This document shows, in pieces, positions 40,954-49,907 of a stretch of DNA of 63,203 nt; positions within the stretch are counted from its first letter, which is position 1, and each line of letters opens with the position of its first letter. The notes under the pieces are model-generated. The model saw only the letters and a list, made by a program, of their open reading frames with translations, had not been told where the DNA came from and ran no database searches. The stretch comes from a virus, in the IMG/VR virus record IMGVR_UViG_3300005563_000005, positions 1-63,203 of that record, one strand, 5' to 3'. The position numbers and the translations under genes were made by a program.

Positions 40954-41582
40954 TGCCGATGGAAAACCTAGTTAACTGGTGGAATACGTCGAGCCAGATG
41001 GACCGGGACTACGGAAAGACCGCGTATCACGGCTACAAGTTCGACATTATGAAGATCCTTCCGACTCGAAGTATGGACGTCGGCTGTGCGGTCTTTGCGC
41101 TACTCTCGCCGAACAACGACTATAACGGAAACGTCGATTCGATGCGGAAGGTCGTAGCAGCACACAGACGAGGTATTCCAGCTAGAGAAATCGAAGGGCT
41201 GACGTGTTACCGCGCCTGTGCTGAACGCGCGTATCGCGTCCTCGATTGTGAACCGATTGATAACGTATTTGGTAAGAATGCGAACAAGACATACAACTTC
41301 TACCGAAACATTCTGGACCCGGAAGACCCGCGCTTTGTCACGATCGACGGGCATATGTATAACCTCTGGCGCGGCGAAATCACAACGCTAAAAGAAGTCG
41401 CCGTCCATTTCAAGCCAAAACAGTACAAAGTCATCGCGGACGATTTCAAAGCGTTTGCGCGCGCGCTCGATATCCCGCCAAGTCAGCTACAGGCTACGCT
41501 CTGGTGGATCTGGAAGCGCGTCAACCGGATTCGCTTCGATTACCAGATCGACTTGCCGCTCGAACTTGCAGAGGTCGTCTAA
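40953..41582 (+). CDS. Conserved phage protein, possible DNA glycosylase-like helical protein
   Basis: 209 residues from the ATG at 40953 (TAATG overlap). The pattern CAVFALLSPNNDYNGNVDSM, then VFGKNANKTYNFYRNI and FVTIDGHMYNLWRG, resembles a helical phage protein family whose members recall helix-hairpin-helix glycosylases (a KT-x-x-FY helix and an Asp after VTID). It sits directly before the uracil-DNA-glycosylase fusion. The enzymatic role is a guess. Confidence 0.5.
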   Translation: MPMENLVNWWNTSSQMDRDYGKTAYHGYKFDIMKILPTRSMDVGCAVFALLSPNNDYNGNVDSMRKVVAAHRRGIPAREIEGLTCYRACAERAYRVLDCEPIDNVFGKNANKTYNFYRNILDPEDPRFVTIDGHMYNLWRGEITTLKEVAVHFKPKQYKVIADDFKAFARALDIPPSQLQATLWWIWKRVNRIRFDYQIDLPLELAEVV

Positions 41583-42979
41583 TGTCCTTCTGCCGCAACT
41601 GGGTTGACCCTTGTCCGAACTGTCCGCGCCACTTCCGCGCGATCGGCGGCGACGGTCCGCGTCCGGCTCGTATCCTCTGTATCGCGGAACGTCCCGGTCG
41701 CATGGAGAACAACTTCGGCCGCGTCCTTTGTGGCGACACTGGCGACGAATATGACGGGTTGTACCTTACGCTTGCCGGATTAGACCGGTCGCAAGTCCGC
41801 GCCTGTAATACCGTGCTCTGTTGGGCGGTCGATAATCGTACGCCGAAAGACCACGAGATTCGCCACTGCGCGCAACATCACATACCAGAAGAACTGGCGA
41901 TGACGAACCCGGAGATAGTAATCCTCATGGGCGCGTCCGCGTGCTCTCTGGTCCCTGGAATTCGTTTAGAGATGATGCACGGGATACCACAGCATACGCG
42001 TAAGGTCGGCGACCTGTTCGGCTGGAACGGCTGGCTTATCCCGATGTACCACCCGAGTCTAGGAATGCACGAATCCCGTTGGATGAAAATCCTAATGGAC
42101 GACTGGGAAGCGCTCGGACCGATCCTTCGCAATGGTTGCGAGTTCGACCCGCCGCCGCACCCAAAAGTTTATAAATGGTGTCGTACTCGCGAATCTGTAG
42201 ACGGTTATTTCGTCCAGCACGCCTTAACCGGGTTCGAAACCGGCGTCGATACCGAGTCACACGGTGGGCGTCTCTGGAGCGTACAGGCATCCTGCGCGCC
42301 TCATACGGGTATTCTGGTCCGTACGACCGATCCGGACGCGGTAGACGCGCTACGGTTCTGGATTGACGGCTGCTGGATGCATAACGCGGCGTACGACCAG
42401 GAAGAACTTCGCAAGATCGGGTTAAGAACCAGGATCGCTGGTGATACGATGCAGCGGTCCTTTCATCTAGGGGATAAGCCGCAAGGACTAAAGGCGCTCG
42501 TCTACCGGCTGTTCCGGCACACCATGACATCGTATGAAGAGACGGTACGACCCGCTTCTATTCGCGCGCTTCAGGACTGGTTCTGTGAAGCGATCCAGGT
42601 AGCTGTTTCCGATTTGTCATTCGTCGAGACGGTCAAGATGAAGACGAAGACGAAGACGGTCGTCCACAAGGGAGAGTTCGAATCCCTGCTAACCCGGCTG
42701 ATGCGTCATACCGACATTAACGCGGACTACGACCCGTGGGAACGGCTAGACGCGTTCTACAAAGACGAGCTAAACCATTGGATGATTCCAGTCATAGAGT
42801 CCCGCGTCGGACCGTACCCGATTCTCGGAATCGACAATTGCGATATGGCGACTGCGATCGACTACGCCGTCGGTGACGCGGACTGGACGGGACAAACCGC
42901 AACTGAACTAGCAATTAGACGAAAGGACGCGTTTAGAATTCATGAGTCAGACAGGGATGACTGGCGGTTTGCAGCATAA
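41582..42979 (+). CDS. Uracil-DNA glycosylase-like domain fused to DnaQ-type 3'-5' exonuclease
   Basis: 465 residues from ATG 41582 (TAATG overlap). UDG part about 1-185: Cys4, Cys11 and Cys14 and later cysteines suggest an Fe-S site; ILCIAERPGRMENNFGRVLC is the GE-P-G motif, and MYHPSLGMH the catalytic HPS motif. Exonuclease part: VDTESHGGRLW (Asp223, Glu225), WMHNAAYDQEEL (Exo II) and DYAVGDADWT (Exo III). In SPO1-type phage polymerases UDG, exonuclease and polymerase are one chain; here the polymerase is a separate gene downstream. Confidence 0.8.
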   Translation: MSFCRNWVDPCPNCPRHFRAIGGDGPRPARILCIAERPGRMENNFGRVLCGDTGDEYDGLYLTLAGLDRSQVRACNTVLCWAVDNRTPKDHEIRHCAQHHIPEELAMTNPEIVILMGASACSLVPGIRLEMMHGIPQHTRKVGDLFGWNGWLIPMYHPSLGMHESRWMKILMDDWEALGPILRNGCEFDPPPHPKVYKWCRTRESVDGYFVQHALTGFETGVDTESHGGRLWSVQASCAPHTGILVRTTDPDAVDALRFWIDGCWMHNAAYDQEELRKIGLRTRIAGDTMQRSFHLGDKPQGLKALVYRLFRHTMTSYEETVRPASIRALQDWFCEAIQVAVSDLSFVETVKMKTKTKTVVHKGEFESLLTRLMRHTDINADYDPWERLDAFYKDELNHWMIPVIESRVGPYPILGIDNCDMATAIDYAVGDADWTGQTATELAIRRKDAFRIHESDRDDWRFAA

Positions 42980-43142
42980 GACGCCACGACGACGACTACG
43001 GTTCTGTGAGAACTGCAAAGGAGACGGAGAGTTATGCCGGCGTTGCGGACGGAACTTTGAAGAAGCGACGTCGACCTGTAACGGCGGACGACCGCATGAA
43101 TTCGTAGACTGTCCGGAGTGTCGCGGCGAAGGCGGCAAATAG
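42942..43142 (+). CDS. Small DnaJ-type zinc-finger protein between exonuclease and polymerase genes
   Basis: 66 residues. CENCKGDGELCRRCGR and CPECRGEGGK follow the CxxCxGxG pattern of DnaJ zinc centres. It overlaps the exonuclease gene by 38 bases and ends three bases before the polymerase start. May serve as a small accessory or tether between the two polymerase parts. Role inferred from location only. Confidence 0.6.
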   Translation: MSQTGMTGGLQHKTPRRRLRFCENCKGDGELCRRCGRNFEEATSTCNGGRPHEFVDCPECRGEGGK

Positions 43143-43145
43143 CCT

Positions 43146-44618
43146 GTGAGTCTCTTCGGCGGCATAACTCTACCCGGTCAGCCAGACCTCGATAATATCG
43201 CGCGCCTGGATCTAATGATCCTACCTCATCTGAACAAGATGACACGCTACGGCATCGCGTTCGACCCGGAATACCTTCAGGAGTTAGACGTCGAGTTCAG
43301 CCGCGAACGTGATGAACTCGCGAAGCAGATCAGTAGCTACGTTCCTCGCGAAGCGCTAGATAGCTTCGCGAATCAGTCGACGCTACGTGACGATAACGGT
43401 AGCGAGGACGAACCAGCGGACGTCTCGTTTAACCCTGCGAGCGCAGATCAGACGCGAAAGCTCGTATTCGAACTTCTGTCCGTCGGCCGCGACAAGAAAC
43501 TAAAGCGGACCGGCGCGGGCGAGATTTCAACCGGCCGCAAGAACCTGGACCTGTGTCGTCAGGACCATCCGGTAATCCCGTTGATTATTCAGTACCGCGA
43601 GTACTCTAAACTGATCTCCGGGTTTATCCGCGCGCTACCGAAACTCGGTAAGCTCCATCCTCGCGGTCCGTCTTGTCCGATCTGCGAACTGTACCATGTA
43701 GACCCTACATGGCGGCTGCATACGACGTTCACGACGACTTCCGCCATTACCGGGCGTCTCTCATCCCGCCGGCCGAACCTGCAACAGATTCCGATCCGGT
43801 CGAAACTCGGGTCTCGTATCCGCGCCGCGTTCTTAGCCTCTAAAGGCTGTAAGCTTGTCTCCGTCGACTTCTCCCAGATGGAAATCCGCGACCTTGCGCA
43901 TCTGGCGGACGCGACGTCCATGCTGCGAATCTACGAAGCGGACGGCGATATTCATCTGAACACCGCAATGAAGTCGTTCGGGATATCCGATCCGGCGAAA
44001 GTCGACAAATATCTTCATCGTCTGCCTAGCAAACGTGTTAACTTCGGAATTCAGAACGGAACGCAGGGAAAAGGACTACACGCACAGCTAGTGTCGGACT
44101 ATTGGGCGGCTGGCATGATTCCGCCTCCGTTCCTGACGATCGAATGGTGTAACAAATTCATTGAGGACTGGCATGGTAATTATCTGGAAGTACAGCCATA
44201 TTTCGATACTCAATATTATCGAGCGCGTAGATATGGCTTCGTTTGGAACCCTTGGGGTCGTACGCGTTACATCCCACAGGTCAAGTCCACACTTGAATAC
44301 AAACAGTTCGAAGGTCTGCGCGAAGGACAGAACTTCCCGGTCACGAGTTCAAACGCTGAACAGACAAAACTCGCAATGGCTGAACTTGAAGTCGAATTTG
44401 ATCGCCTTCGTTCGTCCGGCGTCTGGTGTTGGCCGCTGCTATCGATTCATGACCAGGAGATCGCGGAAGTAGAGGAAGACTACGCGGAACCTATCGGCGG
44501 ACTCATGACGTCCGTGTTCGAACACGTTATGGATGACCGTCAGACCGGCGAACGTCTCTGGCGTTGTCCAATCAAATCCGATTGCGAGATATTAGACCGT
44601 TGGAAAGCGAAAGACTAG
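43146..44618 (+). CDS. DNA polymerase, family A, polymerase domain only
   Basis: 490 residues from a GTG at 43146. Thumb/palm entry TGRLSSRRPNLQQIP (202-216); motif A SVDFSQMEIRD with Asp241 and Glu246; motif B RLPSKRVNFGIQNG with Arg292, Lys296 and Phe300, but Asn304 where Tyr is usual; motif C SIHDQEIAEV with His435 and Asp436, but Gln437 in place of Glu. No exonuclease domain of its own; that function is the upstream gene. This is the phage replicase. Palindrome copy at 43698. Confidence 0.9.
   Translation: MSLFGGITLPGQPDLDNIARLDLMILPHLNKMTRYGIAFDPEYLQELDVEFSRERDELAKQISSYVPREALDSFANQSTLRDDNGSEDEPADVSFNPASADQTRKLVFELLSVGRDKKLKRTGAGEISTGRKNLDLCRQDHPVIPLIIQYREYSKLISGFIRALPKLGKLHPRGPSCPICELYHVDPTWRLHTTFTTTSAITGRLSSRRPNLQQIPIRSKLGSRIRAAFLASKGCKLVSVDFSQMEIRDLAHLADATSMLRIYEADGDIHLNTAMKSFGISDPAKVDKYLHRLPSKRVNFGIQNGTQGKGLHAQLVSDYWAAGMIPPPFLTIEWCNKFIEDWHGNYLEVQPYFDTQYYRARRYGFVWNPWGRTRYIPQVKSTLEYKQFEGLREGQNFPVTSSNAEQTKLAMAELEVEFDRLRSSGVWCWPLLSIHDQEIAEVEEDYAEPIGGLMTSVFEHVMDDRQTGERLWRCPIKSDCEILDRWKAKD
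43698..43708. repeat. Dispersed palindrome GTAG-N3-CTAC, copy 8
   Basis: GTAGACCCTAC; arms extend to CCATGTAG/CTACATGG (43694-43712), the longest copy. Inside the polymerase gene. Confidence 0.75.
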
Positions 44619-44634
44619 AGAGGAAAAACCGAAA

Positions 44635-45012
44635 ATGAGTGAAGAACGAATCCGCCGCGCCGCAAACAGCAAGTTCAAATCCGTAACTGAAGCGTTTGAA
44701 GATAACCCGGAAATGACCGTCCGGTCGATCGACTTGCTAAAGTCGGTCACACAGAAAAAAATCGAAGTATCCCGACTTGGAGAAGAGATCGACGAGGCAA
44801 CCGCCGAACTCGCCGCGATCTGCGAAGCCTACAGCCTGGACGGTCTCCGTTATGGCCTGAACTGCTTTGAATACTACGGCTGGAAAACTCGAAAAACGCT
44901 GTCGAAAGAACGACTGCTAGAACTCGGCGTGCCGGCAGAGACGATCGAAGCCGCGTACGCGGAATCCAAACCATTCCTGTCAACGAAGGTCAATCCGTTC
45001 GACGCACTCTAA
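44635..45012 (+). CDS. Conserved-type protein, 125 residues, last gene of early block
   Basis: GAGG precedes the ATG. Coiled-coil middle (KKIEVSRLGEEIDEATAELA) and C-terminal YGWKTRKTLSKERLLELG followed by GVPAETIEAAYAESKPF, a pattern met in small phage proteins next to polymerases. It ends nine bases from the stop of the convergent lysis-type gene; I see no good terminator between them. Function unknown. Confidence 0.6.
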   Translation: MSEERIRRAANSKFKSVTEAFEDNPEMTVRSIDLLKSVTQKKIEVSRLGEEIDEATAELAAICEAYSLDGLRYGLNCFEYYGWKTRKTLSKERLLELGVPAETIEAAYAESKPFLSTKVNPFDAL

Positions 45013-45021
45013 CGCGCTAAC

Positions 45022-45174
45022 TTAAAACAGGTGTGCGCCGGCCGCGCCAGTCAGGATTTCCGCCAGTACCCAACAGGCAAGGCCGGCGCTGATGAGGTTA
45101 ATTCTCGTCGGTACGACCCACGCACCGAGACAGAACAGGACGAACGCGAACACGAGCAGTATCAGATGTAGCAT
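45022..45174 (-). CDS. Two-span small membrane protein, holin candidate
   Basis: 50 residues from ATG 45174 (AAAAGGAAAAG upstream). Two hydrophobic helices, LHLILLVFAFVLFCLGAWVV and a second one about 28-45 (AGLACWVLAEILTGAAG), with a short charged turn. Size and topology fit a small holin, but such proteins are easily over-called. Last gene of the late block. Confidence 0.5.
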   Translation of the reverse strand: MLHLILLVFAFVLFCLGAWVVPTRINLISAGLACWVLAEILTGAAGAHLF

Positions 45175-45194
45175 CGTCTTTTCCTTTTCCCTTT

Positions 45195-45398
45195 TTAGTC
45201 GCCGAATCCCTGCATACGACCAGACCACCAGTTATAAATCATGTTCAGCTTGGTCTTAATTTCGGTCATCTCCATGTTTATCCGGTCGTTCTGGTCCTGC
45301 ATTCGCTGAACATTCGACCGATGGAACTTTATAAATGTGAACAGGAGAACGCCTAACTCAATGACATTACTCCAGTTGAAAGCGAAGTCGAAGCGCAT
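45195..45398 (-). CDS. Small membrane protein with C-terminal coiled coil, lysis accessory candidate
   Basis: 67 residues. One hydrophobic segment (about residues 10-24) is followed by a coiled coil (QRMQDQNDRINMEMTEIKTK). Tandem ribosome-binding-like sites lie upstream (45408-45440). Could be a holin, antiholin or inner-membrane spanin-like protein; no diagnostic motif. Confidence 0.5.
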   Translation of the reverse strand: MRFDFAFNWSNVIELGVLLFTFIKFHRSNVQRMQDQNDRINMEMTEIKTKLNMIYNWWSGRMQGFGD

Positions 45399-45407
45399 AC
45401 CGTTGTA

Positions 45408-45440
45408 TCCTTGTCCGTCCTTGTCGTCCTTGTCGTCCTT
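45408..45440 (-). repeat. Four tandem Shine-Dalgarno-like units
   Basis: AAGGA (minus strand) occurs four times, at 45408-45412, 45418-45422, 45427-45431 and 45436-45440, within a GGACGACAA tandem. Only the nearest has proper spacing to the ATG at 45398. Others may load ribosomes or arise by slippage. Confidence 0.55.
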
Positions 45441-46877
45441 TTACTTTACGTCCGTCTGACCTGTCTGATCCGTCTGACCTTCCTTCTTTTCGCGGTTGTA
45501 TTCTACAATACCAGACCCGGACTTAAGAACGTTTTTCGGTATTTGCCGTGTAGCGGTTTTGACTATAGATAATGACTTCGATTTACTGGCTGCGTCTAAA
45601 GCAATTGCGAGTCGTGATTTGATCGCGGGGTTTTCAAGCATCCGGCGGACAATCAATCCCGCCATGACTCCAGGTCCGCCGCCGCCTGGAACAGTATGTT
45701 CGCCGATCGCGTAACCTCCAGCGCCAAATAGCGTCATAGAGGTAACCTGCCTATTCATCTCCCTCTTAGCGAATCGCTGCAATTGATCTTCCAAACCAAT
45801 CAACGCGCCTTCGCGTGCGTTCAGAGATTTGATCTGTGGGTAGACGTTCTCTAACTCTTCCTTGAGCGCCTTCGATATTTCCTTCTGAACTCTTATATTC
45901 AGTCCCGGATGTTGGCCTGGATCCCAAGCAGTTGACCGCGCGGTCCGAATCGTCTCGTACGCCTGCTTTTTAATCGCTTGCGCGTCGCCGGTCGAGATCG
46001 GATCGACGGCTAGTCGCAATTCGCGCAAGGTCATATCCTCTGGATGGATTACGACCATGCCCTTTTGCGTACGTTGCAGCATCGCTTTTGGGTTGCCATG
46101 CTGTAATAGGAACTGACGTTCCATCTCGTCGATTTGCGCCACGAATTCACGGCCGTGCGTCGGATCTTGCTGCCAGCGCGAACGCAGCACGTTTAGCTTC
46201 TGTTCGACATTATTAACATACTGTCTCGGACTGATGTTCGCCGGCGAGTTCTGAATCGTGCGTTCAACCGTATCGTTCAACTGATTGATTCGGCCGCGAA
46301 CAACATCCGCCGCTTTCTCACCTAGCGGGATTTTCTCTTTGATACCGATTCGAACCGTCCCTAGCGCCTTCGCTTCGTTCGTCCCGGTCGGTTTCAACGC
46401 GCTTTGGTAGAGTCTACTACTGGTCTCGGGACTGAATAGTTTCCCTAAAACCTTCGACAGCGCGCCGGATACGACTCTGCCGCCTGCCTCCGCGCCGCCT
46501 TGTTCCGCGCCGGCTATACCGATCCGCTTCGCAGCGTCCGTGCTCGTCTGTGGCGCGTCTGACTCGCCGCGTACGCGTTCTGTAATCTGTTCCGTCGCTT
46601 CGCCGGCCGCGCCGCCTAGCGCCGCCATGCCGACCGCTGGCAGGAATCCCATGCCGCCGGTCGCGAGACCGAAGCCTACGCCGCCGGCGACAGGTAACGC
46701 CGCTTTACGCAGTGCTTTATAGTCGATCGGTTCGCCTTGCGCTTTGTACGGTTTCTCGTCGCTTTTCGTCGGTTCCGGACCGGTTAGTCGGTCGAAGATA
46801 TCGCCAGTCGGTGTCGCGCGGCCGGAACCTTTCGAAGGCGACGACGTCGAATCGATCTTGTCAAAGATATCCGGCAC
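45441..46877 (-). CDS. Internal virion/ejection protein candidate
   Basis: 478 residues from a GTG at 46877. It starts with two DIFD-type motifs (PDIFDKID, GDIFDRLTG) found in phage structural proteins, then a Gly/Ala-rich hydrophobic stretch (about 55-95), long helices, and a Gly-rich membrane-like segment near residue 395. The C-terminus has a GQTDQTGQTD repeat. Such large amphipathic proteins are ejected with DNA in short-tailed phages. Inferred. Palindrome copy at 46407. Confidence 0.6.
   Translation of the reverse strand: MPDIFDKIDSTSSPSKGSGRATPTGDIFDRLTGPEPTKSDEKPYKAQGEPIDYKALRKAALPVAGGVGFGLATGGMGFLPAVGMAALGGAAGEATEQITERVRGESDAPQTSTDAAKRIGIAGAEQGGAEAGGRVVSGALSKVLGKLFSPETSSRLYQSALKPTGTNEAKALGTVRIGIKEKIPLGEKAADVVRGRINQLNDTVERTIQNSPANISPRQYVNNVEQKLNVLRSRWQQDPTHGREFVAQIDEMERQFLLQHGNPKAMLQRTQKGMVVIHPEDMTLRELRLAVDPISTGDAQAIKKQAYETIRTARSTAWDPGQHPGLNIRVQKEISKALKEELENVYPQIKSLNAREGALIGLEDQLQRFAKREMNRQVTSMTLFGAGGYAIGEHTVPGGGGPGVMAGLIVRRMLENPAIKSRLAIALDAASKSKSLSIVKTATRQIPKNVLKSGSGIVEYNREKKEGQTDQTGQTDVK
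46407..46417. repeat. Dispersed palindrome GTAG-N3-CTAC, copy 9
   Basis: GTAGAGTCTAC, inside the 478-residue ejection-like protein gene. Confidence 0.75.
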
Positions 46878-46883
46878 GGCTGG

Positions 46884-48833
46884 TTATTGTAACCTCCAGC
46901 CTTTTTCCTTCGCTAGTTGTCGCGCCTTGTCCTTATCGCCGCCGGCCGCGTCCAGGAACTTCCTAGCCATATTCGCGTCCAGAAGCTTACCGCTACCAGC
47001 CGGAAGTTCTGTCTGCGGTTTGACTGTATCCGCGTTCGAGCCGCTTGTCAGATCAGTCAGGATATCCCGTTCCGCAGCTTTGAACGCGTTCTGTTCTCGT
47101 TTCCCTTCAACCTTGACCTGTTCAACAGTCTCGATGACTTCCTTCAGCGTTGCGTTCGGGTCGATAATCTTGTCGACCTTTTCGCCGACTGAGACCGGTA
47201 GCATTGCGCGCGACAACGCGCCGCCGGACGTCAGGGTACTATACTGTCTCGCGAACCCGTTCAGCGCGATCAGGAACCGCCGCAGTTCCGGCGAACCGAC
47301 GGACTTCGCTTCAATCGATCTGATCGGTTTGTTTAGCAACGGGCTACCCGTCTGGATAACTCCCTGCGCGCGTTTGACCAGTTCGTCGCCGAACTCGTTC
47401 AGCGTTTCGTTCACCCGCTGTACTGCGCGTTCGCGCTGGACCGTTTCGCCTAACGCCTTCGCCTGATTCTTATTGAGCGACGCCATCGCGGACATTTGCA
47501 GCGGATTCAGACCTAGCTGTTTCGCAAGGATCTCTTTCCCCTTTTGGACGCCGATCTTCCCCGCGCCGCTGTTCGCGTTCGTATTCCCGTACAGACTATC
47601 TAAGTACATGGAGACAAACCGGTCTTCGCCGGTCCATTGTGAGCCTAACTGTTGCGCACGCGCCGACGGGACGTATCCTGCTTCTCCAGGTCGCGGCGCG
47701 ACGAATGACCCGCCTGGACCGGATGGCGTCGCTGACGGGCCTGTAGGCGCGGCGGGACTGATAGCTGACGGTCGCGGAGACGCCGGTGCTGTCGTTCGCG
47801 GCGCTGGTGCTGTCGTTCCAGACGTTCCCGCCGGCTGCGACGTCTCCGTATTCCGTGGAATGGACGGAAGTCCCTGACCGAGTCCGATTCCCGATTGTGC
47901 CGCGTCGATCGCGCCAAGTTGTTGCGTACGGCCTAAGCTCGTCGCAAGGTCAGTCTGCAACAACCGACCCATGTAGTAGTCGTATTGCGGACTTCCCTTT
48001 TTATACCCTTGCGCTTCGACGTACTTCGAAATTTCGAGCGTCCGCCCGTACAGCCTTTGGTCCGCTTGTGGCGCGGTCGTCAGTTCGACCTGTTCTTTGC
48101 TGTACTGGTTCCCGTCCGCGTCAATGAATCCATCCGGGTTGCGCGGATTGACGAACAACGCCTGCGTCCCGTCGGTCCCTTTGACCTTGCCGTAGACCAT
48201 TCGCGGCGTACCGACCGCGCCTTGCGCCGGTAGCTTCTGACCTTTCGTCGCCGCGTACTCCGCGAGATCACGTCCCGTCAGTCCTTGCGCCTTGCCGCGA
48301 TCCGCCCAACGCTCGTAGTCCTGCTGTTCGTACTCCAGTTGCCGTTGTCGTTCAATCTTCGCCTGAATCTGATCGAACTGTAGCTGTCTCTGTTGCTTCT
48401 CTTCTTCCTTGCGCTTCTCTTCCGCTTGCTTGAGGTCGGTAACTTCCTCCGCGCTACGAATCGGACCTTTCCGAATCGGGTCGATCTCCGGGTTCTGCGG
48501 AATGCCCGACGGATAGACCTTGTTCATGATCTGTCCGACTAGCTGTTGCGCGTGCGTGATCGGGTTTTGTGCGTGTTCCTTTCCGCCTTTGCCCTTGACC
48601 TTTTCGCCGTGACCTGTGTAATCCGAAATAATCTGAAATGACGCGTTCTGCAAGTCCTGAAGCGCTGTCGGGTCTCCTGCAAAGTTCGGGTTATTCGCTA
48701 ACTGCGCGATTGAGCTTAACGCGCCTTTGAATGCGATATCCTTCATCTCGCGTTGGCGAGACGCACGTTCAGCGAGACCTTGACCGATCCCGTTCATGAT
48801 GCCGCCGAAGAGATTTCCGAGTCCAGCGCCCAT
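46884..48833 (-). CDS. Internal virion/ejection protein candidate, 649 residues
   Basis: A glycine-rich N-terminus (MGAGLGNLFGGIMNGIGQGL) with a membrane-active look is followed by a Gln/Glu/Arg-rich coiled coil (KQAEEKRKEEEKQQRQLQFD) and a helical C-terminal domain. This is the layout of large internal virion proteins of short-tailed phages. It lies between the 210-residue Gly-rich protein and the 478-residue protein, all three probably forming the ejectosome. Confidence 0.6.
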   Translation of the reverse strand: MGAGLGNLFGGIMNGIGQGLAERASRQREMKDIAFKGALSSIAQLANNPNFAGDPTALQDLQNASFQIISDYTGHGEKVKGKGGKEHAQNPITHAQQLVGQIMNKVYPSGIPQNPEIDPIRKGPIRSAEEVTDLKQAEEKRKEEEKQQRQLQFDQIQAKIERQRQLEYEQQDYERWADRGKAQGLTGRDLAEYAATKGQKLPAQGAVGTPRMVYGKVKGTDGTQALFVNPRNPDGFIDADGNQYSKEQVELTTAPQADQRLYGRTLEISKYVEAQGYKKGSPQYDYYMGRLLQTDLATSLGRTQQLGAIDAAQSGIGLGQGLPSIPRNTETSQPAGTSGTTAPAPRTTAPASPRPSAISPAAPTGPSATPSGPGGSFVAPRPGEAGYVPSARAQQLGSQWTGEDRFVSMYLDSLYGNTNANSGAGKIGVQKGKEILAKQLGLNPLQMSAMASLNKNQAKALGETVQRERAVQRVNETLNEFGDELVKRAQGVIQTGSPLLNKPIRSIEAKSVGSPELRRFLIALNGFARQYSTLTSGGALSRAMLPVSVGEKVDKIIDPNATLKEVIETVEQVKVEGKREQNAFKAAERDILTDLTSGSNADTVKPQTELPAGSGKLLDANMARKFLDAAGGDKDKARQLAKEKGWRLQ

Positions 48834-48836
48834 AAA

Positions 48837-49469
48837 CTAACTCCCACTCTTGGCGATAAGACCGCCGACGATCGAACCGATACCTTGACCTAGAGAACCA
48901 AACATACCCATGAGGTTTCCGGTCTCCTGGATGTTCATCTGCGCTTTGTTCATCGCGATATTACTCGCCTGCTGTTCGAGTCCCGCGCCGAGTCCCGCCT
49001 CAGAAATCCCAAGTCCGGCTAACGTCGTAGCGAGTCCGCCTAACGCGCCGGCCGCGTTACTTCGCATCTGTCCTTCCGTCCGCTGAATAGCTCCTGACTT
49101 CTGGAACGGTGCTTCCGCCAGTGCGCTCGTCTTCCCGCCGCCGCGCGGCTGCAACGAAATCATATTCCGGATCTGGTCGAACTGCTGCGTGATATTGTCA
49201 ATTTCCGGTTGCGCCGCCTGCGTGACTTCGCCTTGATCGCCATTGACAAGCTTGGTCAAAAACTGTAGCGCCGGTGCCGCCGCGCCGACTCCCTGTTGCG
49301 TCTGATTCGCTCCCGCGCCTAAGATCCCCTGTCCTTGCGCCGCTGACAGTCCTTCGATTGACCGGATGAATTTCGTCAGGTCGTTGTCGCCGACACTGAC
49401 CGGCTGCAACGCCAGTCCGGTTCCCTGCGGACTCCCTAACCCGCTGATCGGCGTACCGAAGGTTCCCAT
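48837..49469 (-). CDS. Glycine-rich internal virion protein candidate
   Basis: 210 residues; GGAG lies nine bases before the ATG. Gly/Ala/Gln-rich with a terminal amphipathic glycine-zipper-like segment (MGMFGSLGQGIGSIVGGLIA). Such segments insert in membranes. It precedes the two larger ejection-type genes. Confidence 0.55.
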   Translation of the reverse strand: MGTFGTPISGLGSPQGTGLALQPVSVGDNDLTKFIRSIEGLSAAQGQGILGAGANQTQQGVGAAAPALQFLTKLVNGDQGEVTQAAQPEIDNITQQFDQIRNMISLQPRGGGKTSALAEAPFQKSGAIQRTEGQMRSNAAGALGGLATTLAGLGISEAGLGAGLEQQASNIAMNKAQMNIQETGNLMGMFGSLGQGIGSIVGGLIAKSGS

Positions 49470-49481
49470 CGTCGCGATCTC

Positions 49482-49868
49482 CTATCCGAACAGTTCGACG
49501 TGCAGTTTTGTGTTGTCCGCGCTGCCGAGAATCCAGATATCGCCAAGCGGACAGTGCGAACCAGGGAAAGACGACCGGTAAACCTTCGTGCTTGGGACTA
49601 GCGGCGGTCCGGCCGCTGCGATCGGGAGAACGTACCCGTAGTTCGTCGTACTGAGTACGCCGACGAGGTTCTTCGCTGACCCGATGTACACACTCCCTGT
49701 CGCGTCGGACTGAAGCTGCAATTCGTACGCCGCTCCGTTTGCGTTCGCGTCGATCTGCGCTTGAATCAGCGCAAGCAGGTTATACGCGACCGTATGGTCC
49801 GCGAGATTGACGACTCCCGCGACATAACCTCGCGCATTTAACGGACCGCCAGTTGCGTATGCTCCCAT
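49482..49868 (-). CDS. Small virion protein, unknown
   Basis: 128 residues, beta-rich, with AAAGGACGAG upstream. Resembles minor virion proteins in composition. It follows the opposite-strand gene and precedes the ejection-type genes. Family not recognised. Confidence 0.55.
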   Translation of the reverse strand: MGAYATGGPLNARGYVAGVVNLADHTVAYNLLALIQAQIDANANGAAYELQLQSDATGSVYIGSAKNLVGVLSTTNYGYVLPIAAAGPPLVPSTKVYRSSFPGSHCPLGDIWILGSADNTKLHVELFG

Positions 49869-49907
49869 AAATGTGCTATCTCGTCCTTTCAGTGATAGTA
49901 TACATCT

